The translations under genes were made by a program, and so were the position numbers. DNA of 64,000 nt from Paracamarosporium sp. OC-R06-R3 (taxonomy: Eukaryota; Ascomycota; Dothideomycetes; Pleosporales; Didymosphaeriaceae): NCBI GenBank assembly GCA_019828545.1, contig JACVRA010000127.1, positions 62,001-126,000 of the forward strand, written 5' to 3'. Shown in pieces: positions 32,423 to 44,100 of the stretch. Positions within the stretch are counted from its first letter, which is position 1. The number at the start of each line of letters is the position of its first letter. The notes under the pieces are model-generated. The model did not search any database. It saw only the letters and a list, made by a program, of their open reading frames with translations, and was not told the origin of the DNA.

Positions 32423-33268
32423 CTATGTCATCGTGTCCCGACCGTAGTCTATGGGCTTCACGCCATCATCTCCGCTCTCCCTACAGAAGCCAAAGTGGTC
32501 TTTTAGAGGTATATCCTCGATGCTGTCTCGGTAGCATGCCGTGTTCTCAGCAGCCCACACGCGTAATTGCTCCCAATCTTTACATTGATGAAGTTGTCCG
32601 TCGCCAGCAGTATGATCACCGAATGAGTACAGAGGTGTATTATCTGCATTGCACTGCACGTTTTGTCGCAGAGCATCGAAACAATGGTCGAGGTGCGATC
32701 CAGGATGGTATGTGAATGGTTTGCCATCGACGGCTTCCCATAACGTTAGTCGCATGATGCGCTATATGGTTAGCAGTGCTCAACTAGAGTCGAGAGACAT
32801 ACTATGCAATGGAGTAGGTGGTATGCTTCGAGGAGATATACGGCTTTTGTTTTGTCCCCCGGGTAATAGCCACTGAGCGGCCAATGCTGCTCCGCCGCCC
32901 AATCTCGATCGACGCTCACGATGCCGTGCGCTGGATTGATTTCGTCCCAAAGACTATCGGCATCTGAGCGATTTGCGGGACTGTAGGCTGTGTTCCACCA
33001 AAAGCGCTTGTAGACGGTGTCGAGGTTGGCAGTACGGGCTGTTTGTCAGTGGCTGTTTGGTTTCTTGGAGTGATGACCTACCGAGCTGAGGTGGAATTCG
33101 CCCGTGTTGCATCCAAAAGGGCCAGCTGAGTGAGACTAGGTTTGTCACTATGAGCAAGAATATACCGCAAATCGTCCATGGCTTTAGTGATTGTTTGCGA
33201 TTCATATGCGATTCATCCGCTGTATATAAATCTTCTGATGTTTTGGATAGACGCTGGTATGGAGCCAT
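32423..33268 (-). CDS. UstYa-like (DUF3328) oxidase 2
   Basis: Three exons (33082-33268, 32803-33038, 32423-32761), 253 residues; introns of 43 and 41 bp keep frame. N-terminal tail, one transmembrane helix (WTICGIFLLIVTNLVSLSW), then a lumenal domain with the two diagnostic motifs: HLLHC (end of exon 2) and HLDHC (exon 3), with ALRQNVQCNAD after the second. Same exon break after the first motif as oxidase 1, but the protein is divergent (no close similarity elsewhere by eye), so it is a distinct paralogue. An in-frame ATG 42 bases upstream (33310) would add MKNFLLSQSQFSVI; the start at 33268 (MAPYQRL) is preferred. In known clusters two UstYa proteins act as a pair on one precursor. Confidence 0.9.
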
Positions 33269-33656
33269 GATGACAGAGAATTGGCTTTGAGAAAGTAAGA
33301 AATTCTTCATAAGAGAAATCTGGACGCATTTTTTCCCATGCTCTCACTGGAGAGTTATCACTGCTCAGCCGACAAGGGTCGCGGCCTAATCAGGGAAGAT
33401 GCATATGTGCCCTGTACGATCTGCGAGGATCCCCGTTATGCAGGGGCCGTCATACCATGCCTACACGGCCAACATATGGCAAGACCCGATAGGCGTATCA
33501 TGATGCAAACGGACATACGCGGCACACTTGCCGGTACATGCAATCGTCTAGCCTTGCATCTTCGATATTGTCTTACCCCTCGAATACCATTGGAAAATTT
33601 TGTGCAGGACATCCTCTTATCACCTTGTTGCAATCGCTGCCATTCTTACTTTTGAA

Positions 33657-34837
33657 ATGCCGTCCAGTGATTACGAATCCGAGGAAGTCCGGGCGAGCGC
33701 GGAGCCTCTGTTGGAAAAGTCAGACCCAATTGTCTCGCGGCCATTATCGAGCAGGCGTCGCAAGACTTTGAGCATTGCTGCTGTTGTACTGATAACCGTT
33801 TCAATCATTATTGGAATTGTGGATACAAAGCACCAGATATGTCGACAGACTGCGGTTCGCCGCGAATGGCGGACACTGAGCAGCTCGGAGCGCCTAGAAT
33901 ATCTTCGCGCCGTCAAGTGTCTATCTTCGATACCGTCGACTGTCTGCAACGGAACTCTGCATGACGAGTTTGCATACATTCACCGCGAAGTTGGTGACTA
34001 TTGTGAGTAGATTTCTTTTTGAAGGCTTAGCTGACCTGAGAAGCGCACGAATCGGCTGCGTTCCTGCCGTGGCATCGATACTTTTTACACATTTACGAGG
34101 AAACACTAAAGAAGAAATGTCAGTTCAGTGGGACGTTACCGTGAGTAGTACTCGACCTTTTCAAATGTGTGTTGCTAATGATGGAAGATATTGGGACTGG
34201 ACGCGGGATTGGGTGAATTTGACTCGGGCACCGGTGTGGGACGCCAAAGAAGGGTTTGGTGGCAACGGTGACATGAACTTGCCAATCACGGTAGGCCACG
34301 GTCGTTGTGTTCGGGATGGATCCTTTGCAGACTTGCAGGTTCAGTACTATAGCGACGACTGGAGTCCGCACTGTTTGTCTCGAGGATTTTTGACAGGAAG
34401 ACTCCAAGACCATTTCGGAGCGCAGCGGCTGAACGAAAGCGCAATGGCGACTGTTTTGGATCAGGCTGATTATTTCGATTTTCTCATCAAGTTGGAAGAC
34501 GGTCCGCACTTGGCCATTCCCATCAACGTGCGAGGGGACTTTTCGCGTACCACGGCGCCGAATGGTATGTTTTTGATGTCTGCCAGAGAATCTTGCTGAC
34601 GAGAAAGATCCGATATTCTTTTTGCATCACGGCCAGCTTGATCGGCTCTGGTGGAAGTGGCAGAGTCGGGATCCTGGAGCGCGGGCAATGGCATACGATG
34701 GTCCATCGAAGCACAACTCTTTTGTTGCAGCACAGCTCACAGATTTGATTACAATGGGCGGACTAGCACCCGACATTCAAGTGAGATCAATAATGGACAT
34801 TAGTGATGGGTTGCTTTGCTACAGATATCAAGATTAG
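33657..34837 (+). CDS. membrane-anchored tyrosinase (UstQ-like)
   Basis: Four exons (33657-34002, 34044-34140, 34188-34564, 34608-34837), 349 residues; introns of 41, 47 and 43 bp. After a cytosolic tail, one transmembrane segment (LSIAAVVLITVSIIIGIVD, about 38-56) leads to a lumenal type-3 copper domain: CuA side HESAAFLPWHRYFLHIYEE (split by intron 1), PYWDWTRD, then EDGPHLAIP and CuB DPIFFLHHGQLDRLWW. Ends with GLLCYRYQ, as in UstQ-type enzymes. Such tyrosinases hydroxylate or oxidise tyrosine and are standard partners in dikaritin clusters. Start 33657 (MPSSDYES) chosen for family-like N-terminus; the frame is open further upstream. Confidence 0.9.
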
Positions 34838-35049
34838 TAGTTTTTCGAATTCACGGAAACAATAATGTTTAGCCGCATAATCTGAGCTGATAGATGCATG
34901 TGAACGACCCCATTCGGCGAGTAATTTAATGAAATGATCCTGGTCGGATGTGTCCCGCGGGGCTGATTATCTCTCGGCTCTTTTTAAATTGGCCGTAGGC
35001 TGCAACCCTTGATAGTATCGTGAATTGCACCCACTTCACGACAAAAGCC

Positions 35050-36919
35050 ATGTCAGCACAGAGACCAGCCACTCCCGGTAACATTGAGAAGGAGGTGAAG
35101 CAACAACCTCCTCGAGAATCTACCACCAGTCATCTTTTAGGGTGGCGATTGTGGCTCACAACCGCGGCGTACGTACACCTTGGAGTGGGGCGTGATTAGA
35201 TTGACGATTTTAGGATCATGCTTGCCACCTTTCTTGTCAACATTGAAGTCTCCATCGTGGGCACCTCTCTAATCACAATCGCCAATAGTCTTGATAGTTT
35301 CAATGAGACGAGTTGGATTGTGACTGGATATCTCGTGACATATACTGGTGAGTTTGACGATCCACACCCCAGAGTATGAAAGCTCACTCTGCAGGATTCA
35401 TGATTGTTTGGTCCAAACTAAGTGATGTCGTCGGTCGCAAATTGACTTTTGTCTCGACCTTGGTCTTGTTCACCGTCTTTTCCGGAGGATGTGGTGCCTC
35501 GCAGACAATGACTCAGCTGTATGTATATACTTGATCACGGTGAACATGTCTGACTTTTCAGGACAATCAATCGAGTCTTTCAGGGCATCGGCGGTGCCGG
35601 AACATATTCTCTGGCAGTTGTGGTCTTGTTCGAAATGGTGCCACGCACTAGGTGGGCGGCCTACAGTGGTGGCTCCGTAGCCGTCGTCTCGGTAGCTAAT
35701 GTGCTCGGGCCCGTTATTGGTGGGCTGATCAACATAAATGGATCTTGGAGATGGGCTTTTTTATTCATGTATGTCATCCTAAACCATCTGGCCTCATTGC
35801 TAACCACACTTCCATAGTGTACCTTTCGGAGCTCTCGCCATTGGTCTCATAATCGTTGCTTATCCAGGGCAGGGTCCCAACCCGAAACGAGCGACGTTGA
35901 AATGGACGAATATAGGGCGACTCGATTTCCTCGGGGCGATTCTTTTACTTGGCGCGTCCATGATGCTGGTGACTGCACTGCTGGAGGCGAGCATTCGACT
36001 TGGCTGGAGTGCAGGTGCAACCATTTCGCTTCTTGTAATTTCAGGATGCGGTTGGATCGGATTCTTCCTCTGGGAACGACTCGTCACGAAATGGCAGAGA
36101 CCAGAGCCGATTTTTCCATGGACCTTTTTTTCCAACACTACTTTGGTTGGGATGCTATTGTACGTTTTTCCACCTCTTGAAAACAAGTTTTGACTTTTCT
36201 AGAATGACATTCATGGTTGGTGTTCCATTCAATGCCCTCATCGTAAATCTCCCGCAGCGATTCCAGGCGCTAGACTGCAAGGGTCCTCTTGGAGCTGGGA
36301 TTTGGTTGCTCCCTTATACAGCAGTTTCGCCCGTATGCTCGGTGATATCCAACGTCGTAGCGTCCAAAGGTAGGGTGCCGCTGGTACATCTGCTGCTCGC
36401 TGGCGGCATTTGTCACCTCGTAGGCGTTACTCTCTTATCGACATTGAACGGAATCGACTTTCCGTCTGCTGGTTTGGGATACGAAGCCATAGCTGGTGCA
36501 GGCGTGGGCATTACATTCTCAGTTCTCCTCCTCGGAACTCCATTCGTCGTGGATCCGCGTGATATAGGTAAGTAGTCAAACGGCAAACGATCGTGTTCTG
36601 ACAGTGGTTAGCTGTCGCAACTGGAGCTATTGTTCAGCTACGTTTCCTCGGAGGTGCCATTGGAGTCGCCATCACATCGGCTTATATGAATAGCTATTTG
36701 AAATCGTCGCTCGCGAATGTTTTGAGTCCAGAAACTCTGAATGCGGTCCTCCAAGATACTAGCGTCATCCAAGGCTTGACTTTTCAGTTGCAGCGCGAAA
36801 CCAAGTCGATCTTTGCCCGTGGGTACGCAACGCAGACTCGAATTCTTATTGGCTTTGCGGCAGTGCAGCTCATTTCGGTGGGGCTTCTATGGCGTCAAAG
36901 ACAAACGAAAGTACCCTAA
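35050..36919 (+). CDS. MFS transporter of the peptide cluster (DHA14/TRI12-like)
   Basis: Seven exons (35050-35168, 35214-35347, 35395-35518, 35562-35768, 35818-36159, 36203-36567, 36612-36919), 532 residues, all six introns keep frame. Features of a 14-helix drug antiporter: WIVTGYLVTYTGFM, motif A-like KLSDVVGRK, RVFQGIGGAGTYSLAVV, GPVIGGLI, SWRWAFLF, then IWLLPYTA and GGAIGVAI. Short hydrophilic N-terminus (QRPATPGNIEKEVKQQ) and C-terminal WRQRQTKVP. Similar in type to the transporter at the window start but not adjacent to it. Likely exports the mature peptide or gives self-protection (inference). Last gene of the cluster; the next gene on this strand lies 1.9 kb away. Confidence 0.9.
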
Positions 36920-38809
36920 ATCGCCAAAGGAACCGACTTTTGGAAGGTGGAACCTGCAGAGCATTTAGAATGCTACTTTGTTAGGAAGAACAAACATTTT
37001 TAACACGCAGAGGCATGCTGGAGAGGCTTTCTGGGCGGCCGGTAGTTATTCTACGACACCTGTGGACGGAACACAAAGGGACTGTTGGAGTTGTATCTAT
37101 CTGATAAAGACAGGGTTTATCACGAAGCCGACAAGCTTTCCTTTTGCCGGGCAGCTTACGGGCGAGACACTTTCCCACAGGCGTACAGATGCGTGTTATG
37201 CAGAGATGAGTAAAGATCCGCAAAAGTAAATGCAATATCGAAGACTTTGAGAGACTGGGAGTTCTAAGAGCCAAAGTACTGGAGCAATATGAGAACATGT
37301 ATCATATATAACAGAAATGTCCCTGAACAACGCCACAAGGCCATGGATATGGACTTACAGGGCTAGCACTCTCTGGGACGGAAACACAGTGAAGTATAGC
37401 TGAACTGAGACCAAACTGTTGAGGTCCTCATGCTGACTAAGCCAGCCAAATCGACCTTTGCGTAAGGCAGCAGTCACGTGATATGTAATTATATCCGGAA
37501 ATACCAAGGATCATGAAAGGGAGGCCCATTTTCTTACATAGGCCTTTAGTCTTAATAGAGCCGGATTAGACCTGACGCAGCGATCCTTGCGACAACCACC
37601 TTTCGTTACCACCCGTTTGACCTGGCTACAAACTATGGTCAACACCTAGCAGAACCTTGATGGCGTCCCCCGTGGAGCAAGCGAAATACGTACTACTGCT
37701 CAAAAAACCCCACTTTCGCTTGAATTGGAAGGTTGACACGCGAGCTCAAGAGAAATCACTGTCCCACACGGTTACATAGCCCGTTGTGTAAAGATGACGA
37801 TGAAGCGGGAAAAAGGCAATCAGGTTCAAGAGCATGTGTTGATACTATACTGGGAGATATTGGTCAGAACAACAATCTGGCTTACAGATTCAAAGAGAAA
37901 TACATGTACCATCTTGAGTGAATCATGAAAAGGAAACTACAATACGAACAAATACACGTACAGTAACATCTGATCCAAGTCAACACCCTCGAGAATGAAG
38001 ACGTTTCCAGACAAACTATCTCTCACAGCTCAACCAACGCTGCGCTTAGGGCAACAACTACCTGATTTAGGCATGACCACCGCTGCATCCCAACCCACCA
38101 TGGAGTGATTTGCTAATGAATAAAAGCACCAAACTCGGCAGCTTCACCTTCACCGACCATGTTTGTGCGAGTGTAATGCCGAGGCACGTGACGTCAGCTG
38201 CCGCCTTTCGCTCCCCACCACAACAATAGGTGATTTCAGACCAAGATCACATGCCCTATCCACGAACTCAGGTACTCGATCCGATCGGAAACGAAAATCT
38301 CGGATTCAAAATGCCTCAGCCGCTCCACGCCCCGATCGTCGGTTCCAAAAGCGGCCCGGCGACCACGGTGCCTACACTGCAGCGGCACGACGGCCCAGTG
38401 CTGATTATCCGAATACAACACTCAGTAGCGATGCGACAATCCGGACTTGGTCGCCTGGGCCAAAGTCTAGACACGCCTTTGCTTGCATCTGTGCGTGCCG
38501 GCTTCCAATCGCGCCACCCGCATGTTGACCCAGAACTGGCTACAGCATTAGCATGCAAGCAAATGTGCACTACAAAGGCGTATGGAGTAGAATGGTGTTT
38601 GAGGTGTTGACAGTCCTGCCGGGGAAGGCAGCGTAAGCATACAAACATGTTTGGTAGAGTAGCTTCCATCGATGCAGCCAACAAACTGAAAGTTTGGCTC
38701 GACGCAATCTACAGAACAAAAGACATTATTCTAGAATAAAAGTCTAGACTCATGTGTATGGTCGTGGATACAGTTCGATAGTTCACTCTAGACGTTTATC
38801 GGCCGAACC
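36920..38809. other. 1.9-kb intergenic spacer
   Basis: No supportable gene. Overlapping frames at 38230-38684 on both strands lack motifs and start sites with context. This is the right border of the peptide cluster. Confidence 0.4.
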
Positions 38810-39257
38810 ATGCAACGACCACGCCTCCGACTCAGAATTCCGGGTGAAGGAGAAGGAGATTATGTAACGGAAACCACTCGCTATGATCCATCGCGAGTAG
38901 ATGATGAGGATCTTGAAAGGTTGCACGACACGCGTTTGAGAAGGTTCAAGACACTGCGCAACAACACATTCTCCAACCCAGTTCACCGGCCACGCATCCC
39001 ACCGCAGAAACCCAAGGTACGTACTCTTCCAGCTACTTTTCCAGGTTTAATGTCACGATTGGCGCTAGACAGAGGCGCCGTGGGGATCGCTTTTCCGCTT
39101 TCAGTCGGCATGGCGTGAAGTCGACTCTTTGTTGATTTGGGCGAAGAGAGCCGCACCCCTCCCGATATCTGCTGCTGAAAGCAACCATGAGGGGTCTGGG
39201 TTCAACCAGGATGGAGCTTCAAAAGATGGCTCAATCCATCTTGCACAATTCGACTGA
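38810..39257 (+). CDS. hypothetical protein, 131 aa, upstream partner
   Basis: Two exons (38810-39016, 39069-39257; 52-bp intron GTACGT..CTAG) give 131 residues, the only frame-consistent join. N-terminus basic (MQRPRLRLRIP) with an acidic middle (DPSRVDDEDLERLHD), a mixed Trp-containing C-terminal part (APWGSLFRFQSAWREVDS). No membrane segment or signal. I do not recognise it. It ends 13 bases before the ATG of a trypsin-like gene on the same strand, close enough to suggest either co-expression or a misread 5' part of that gene, but a stop codon at 39255-39257 separates them. Confidence 0.45.
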
Positions 39258-39270
39258 GCGCTAATTCATC

Positions 39271-41122
39271 ATGGAGCAGGCCGATAGTCGATTCTCGCAT
39301 CGAACTGGCTGGCCCAGGTTACCTGCGCTACCTCTGGAAACAACCTCTGTACGAACGTATCGGCCGCGCCGGGAAGACCCCCGTCACACCTACCAGGCCG
39401 ACTTTGAGAAAATTGAACAAGACGTTGAGGCCATCCTGGCTGGAAACGGCGTTCATATACTGCATGTGGCTCTATACTACCGCTACAACGAAGGTATCCC
39501 CGAGTCGGAGCGAAAGCAAACATTTCTCTGCTATTCGGACCTCGAACGACAAGGACAGAATATCGAGACATGGCGCCATGCCGCTGAAGAAGTTGCCGAG
39601 ATGCTCCGACAGCAAGAATGTGAATATGCTATTGAGATTATCGACCATCGGGCGTACCACGTCGATACGAGGATAATCAAAAGCGACGAGAAAGAAGTGC
39701 TTGATGCTTGGATCGATTATGCTCCACGTGTTGAGCGGTGCATCGCCAACCACGACTGGATCACTGTGGATCTGCTGCACCGAGACTGGTATGGAGCGCG
39801 AGAAGATGCAAAGGCCACCGTTGTGATCTGTGCTAGAGACGCTAATGAGAGCTCCTGGGACGACACTCTCTCTGCACTACGAGCGCTTCTTCCCAGCTTC
39901 CTCGACGTTGAACTTGCCTATATGAAGACCGTCTATGCCATGAATGGACCTGAGGAGACGAGACGCTGTGTGACACATGAGGAGCTCGAAGACATGCTAT
40001 TCTCAGAACCCCGTTCTATATCCATGGGTGCATCTTGCGGACGCAAATGCAAGAAAAAGGACCCCGCACATGGAGATACAAATGAGCGTACCGGAGATAG
40101 TGGCACTTTGGGAGGGCTCATCAAGTTTGAAAACTGCACTACGCAGTTTGGGATCAGTTGCCACCACGTATTTTTCGACAAAACCGAGAATGGTAAATGC
40201 ACTCTTTTCTCAATCAATATATTTGCTAACCAGGAGACTAGCTCCGAAACCACCTGGCCACATCGAAGAGGTCATCACTCTCAGCCCTCCATATGTCGAC
40301 GTTGGCTTGAAAATCCAAACACTTACCCAGAGAATTGAACTGAGTACTGGGATAGCCGCATCCCTGATGACAGAATTCGCTGACCCAGGCCGTGCAGACG
40401 TTGAAAGACTTGAGAATATGAAGAGATTCTTTGCAGCGCTAAACGACAACGTACGTAATGATGGCACGGTATACGCATCATCAGGGGACTCGTTTGTCAA
40501 TAACCCAAAGCTTGAAGACGTATTCTGGGGAACATGGAGGTCGGACTGGTCTCTGATCGAAATTGACAAGAGGAGAAATGTCGTCGAGAAGACACCCAGG
40601 GACACGCCAGTAACCACATACCAATCAATCAGCCCTTTCAAGCTCTACGACGTCGTGAAATACGGCAAGACATCGGGGGAAACGATTGGAACAATAAGCG
40701 CCGCTTTCTCCATGCATCGAAACAAGACTGACGAACCACAATCTCCTCCCGAAAACCCAGCAGAAAAGCACTCGGTCGCTTGCTTCGATGGTGCAGAAGA
40801 CCCGAAGCGCAAGCATGAGGATCCACCAAAACTGCTTTCAACCAATATCTGCCATACAATCATCAGTCGCAGCAGAGATAGGTTCATGGAAGCAGGAGAC
40901 TCGGGTTGTCTTGTTCTGCTGGACCCCGAGAGTGATAAGATTGGGAAGCCTGCTGGAAACTCGAAATCTACTTCAGTCGTCGGATTGGGCTTCGGAATGA
41001 ATCAAGTCACTTGGGCAAGCTATATGATGCCCTTTGACCTAGTCGTGGAGGATATTCAACGGGTGACGAAACGAGTCGTGGTCCATCCACGGAAAGATGG
41101 AGAAGCTCAATCTCGAGAATAA
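39271..41122 (+). CDS. trypsin-like serine-protease-domain protein, 600 aa
   Basis: Two exons (39271-40192, 40242-41122; 49-bp intron with CTAAC branch) give 600 residues. Residues 1-270 are a soluble N-terminal domain (FEKIEQDVEAILAGNGVHIL, with alpha/beta character). A chymotrypsin-fold region follows: GTLGGLIKFENCTTQFGISC-H-H-V near 290-300 (catalytic His) and EAGDSGCLVLL near 525 (Gly-Asp-Ser-Gly, nucleophile Ser). The Asp of the triad was not assigned with confidence. No signal peptide, so it acts inside the cell. Pleosporalean and other fungal genomes carry hypothetical proteins with this arrangement; substrate and role are unknown to me. The 131-residue protein directly upstream may be a partner. 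Confidence 0.7.
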
Positions 41123-42215
41123 GCTTGGCGATTGGCATCTCAATCCTTATCACCTTGCGGAGGCCCGTGACCCAGTTCAAGCAAAACCATCTCCGAAAAC
41201 AACATCAAGTTATCTGTTGAATCTGAGGATACTTTCATCTTCGGGTATCGGCTCCTAGCAGGCGTTTCTATACGGGTATAAATCGTCTTTCTTGTACGGA
41301 TCACTCAACGGGCCTGGTCACTCTCATCTTTGTATTGCACGCCGGGAAGATGATTATTTGTACTGGTCATTCCCACCACACTCTTTTGGCGAACTTTCTA
41401 TGTATTTCCTTACGACATTCATTCATGTTAGATCAGTTTTGAAAATATCCTGTATTCTTGGGAAAGGTGATTGTAATGTCTTCTTGTCACACATACATGT
41501 TTCACTCAAGAACTTGTATGCGATGGGTCTGATGGAAAAAGAGCAAAATTTGATTCGCGCCAAAATTGAAGCAAAATGACCGTTTTGGCAATGATGAAGC
41601 AGCTAGGGTGACCACACTGTCGCGATCCTTTCAAGATGGAGTTGCGGCTTTCCATTGTCGGATTTGCCTCGTCTTGGCAGAACAAAGCGGGATATTTCCC
41701 ATTTTTAGAAATTGCCATGTGGATGTGCAAATGGCCCCATTGTTCTCATCTGGTGTTTGGTAGACATGAGATGACGAAGAAGAAATAGGATCGTTGCGGC
41801 CTTGACCAAGAATCTCTCCTGCGAATGCACTGACAACGTTGCTTAACAGAACTAGACGTCCTTTGGCGATGTGATGATGATTGCATCGAACGAACTAATC
41901 TAATTTTGGTAATTTCTTTGTGTTCCCTCCAAAGTCTTGTCTCTGACCAATCTCTCGCCAAAAGAGGCTGCGATGATATTGATCATCCTTGAAAACATGA
42001 AACATATGACTTCCAGTGTCTGCGCTAATAGAAGAATCGCTTCTTTTCTTCAATCAGGGTCGATGAGTCGATTATCTGATGTAGTTGTGCTGCGGCGTCT
42101 ACGGTAGATGGTGTACACTGTCCGTGCGCGCGGTTTGAGCAGCCCCCCACCCAGCTGCAACACCAAGCCTCCAACTCTCCCACAGTGACAACCTCTTTTT
42201 CAGTTCACGTCCAAG
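41123..42215. other. intergenic, no gene seen
   Basis: AT-richer spacer after the protease-like gene; short frames without motifs. Confidence 0.4.
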
Positions 42216-42834
42216 ATGTCTCCCGAGATGGCACCCACTCACAATCGACACAGGCAACCCGACCAGAACTTTAGCAAGACTTTTGGGTATGTCGTCGTGC
42301 ACGAGAAGACTGGTTGATCAAGACAAACAATTGACGCAGGACCAAGCTTCTAGCAAGACCTCTACGTACGCACGATCATACCTTGACGCCTATCCATTTT
42401 TAAAGCCATCCGAGACAGCGGGCAAAAGGATACATCCTTATCCATGGACTTGGCGAGGCGGATGCAGAGTGCGTTCTGTTGCAAACAAGAAGCATCGTGG
42501 ATGAGGATGTCGATATAGTCAAGAAATCCACCAAGTACGTCAAGATGCACGATAAATCTGGTTGCATGGGACACTAACACCTAGCAGATACCCAGCAAGA
42601 CCCTTACGTACGTCAACGAGTACGATGGACGGCCGAGCAGTTCGCTTCTCCCTTTCATCTTGCGGTGGAAGAATGCGCAAAGACAAGACCTCGACCGAAA
42701 ACCCCACAAGACCCACGCGATGGACTGGACATACATACTGGTATCGTTGATGTTATGCCGACAGTGGTGCCGTCGACATGGCTCAGCACTGAGTGGGACT
42801 TGGTGATGGCAAATTACATCAATGGAAACGGATA
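42216..42834 (+). other. possible multi-exon gene of unknown family
   Basis: Frames of coding character joined by canonical splice signals. Starts MSPEMAPTHNRHRQPDQNF (42216), donor at 42287 (GTATGT), acceptor ending 42339, then donors GTACGC and GTACGT. One path reads ILIHGLGEADAECVLLQTRS, then after a further intron a 3' block WTAEQFASPFHLAVEECAKT .. DGLDIHTGIVDVMPTVV, ending in a stop at 42832-42834. Other exon joins are also possible, so the structure is unresolved. No domain recognised. Given the neighbouring repeat field it may be a decaying gene. Confidence 0.35.
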
Positions 42835-44100
42835 AGCCGTGTACTTGGAGTATACACATGCCAAACTTTGTATTGCTACGTGTGAATGCAAGCCGGTCAA
42901 CACCAAGCACCATGGCCCACAATCACGGTCTCGTAAAGAGATTTGGCATACAGTATAGACGATTGTAGCTGTAAACAGTCTGAGAACCAAGGCGATGCCT
43001 CTCCTCGGCCACTGCTCCAACCTGCGATTGCTGCTCGACCACGGACCCAACATTCCAATGCACGGCTGCCTAGTACCCTGTTTGTCCACCAAGTCATGGC
43101 TCGTACGATATTATATTGGATATACGTCGTGGTTACGTCGGACATTTGGGGAGAAGAAGGTACCGCCCACCTCAACCCGCACCCGCACCCTCACCACACC
43201 TCAACAGCGGGATTCAGGCCTAACAGAACACAGAAAAGATTTCGCAAGCTGTAGAAATGCGAACGCTGTCAAAATTCCCAAAGCTGCCTGCTTGATTCCA
43301 TTCAACCCCAGTTCAGACGGCACCTCGACTCCTGCCTACTACCTCCTGCGCACTACCTCCTTCCCAACACCTCCTTCCGACTCAAACGTCCTCATGACCC
43401 GTCACGTCATGGTCTCGAACCATTTATCGTATGATCAAGTCACCTGACCAAGCTATGGCGCCACTTCTTGTACAATTAGAAGGCACACCCTCACTCGTCG
43501 ACCTCCTCACCCACGTCGATCCTCGTCCACAACCTCATACACACACTTTTTGTATGGGCGATATGTATATCGATTTGATCAGCTCACCGTGGAGAGTCTG
43601 ATTCCGTTCTCCTCGTCGTTCTGAGATTCGTCGTTGTCGACTTGTGCTGGGTCGATACCCTCGCAGTGCTCCTTCTCCGTCCTTGCCGCGCAATACATCA
43701 TCCGTCCACGTGACGTGCACCAACCGTGGATGGCCATACGATTGGGTACCAAGCTCGCTGGAGGAGATAGACATAAATATGTGGTGTCCCCTGGAGGGTT
43801 GGCCGAACATGGAAGGGGGAAGGGTGGGATAGTAATAGTCTTGTAGTATAGAGGAAGGGGAAGGAGCTGGGATGAGTGGGTGAGTTGAGCCTTGCTTGAT
43901 GAGGCAGACATCTGGGCGGGGGGGTGGTGACATGTCCACGGCTTGACTTGGACTTGGCCGTGGATGTGGCAGTGGGTGGGTTCTTGATTGACAAAAGGAG
44001 TGAGTCCAAGGGTTCATTGACAGGCTGGTGTTGTGATGGACGACGGCGAGCATGGTGGATAGCTGGTGCGATGACCCGAGTGCCTTCCCAGCGACGTTGA
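42835..44100. other. gene-poor left flank of the repeat field
   Basis: Biased composition; many overlapping frames on both strands but no motif. A segment at about 43095-43190 (ATACGTCGTGGTTACGTC, then AGGTACCGCCCAC) has a diverged counterpart near 54735-54830 on the other side of the repeat field. Confidence 0.4.
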
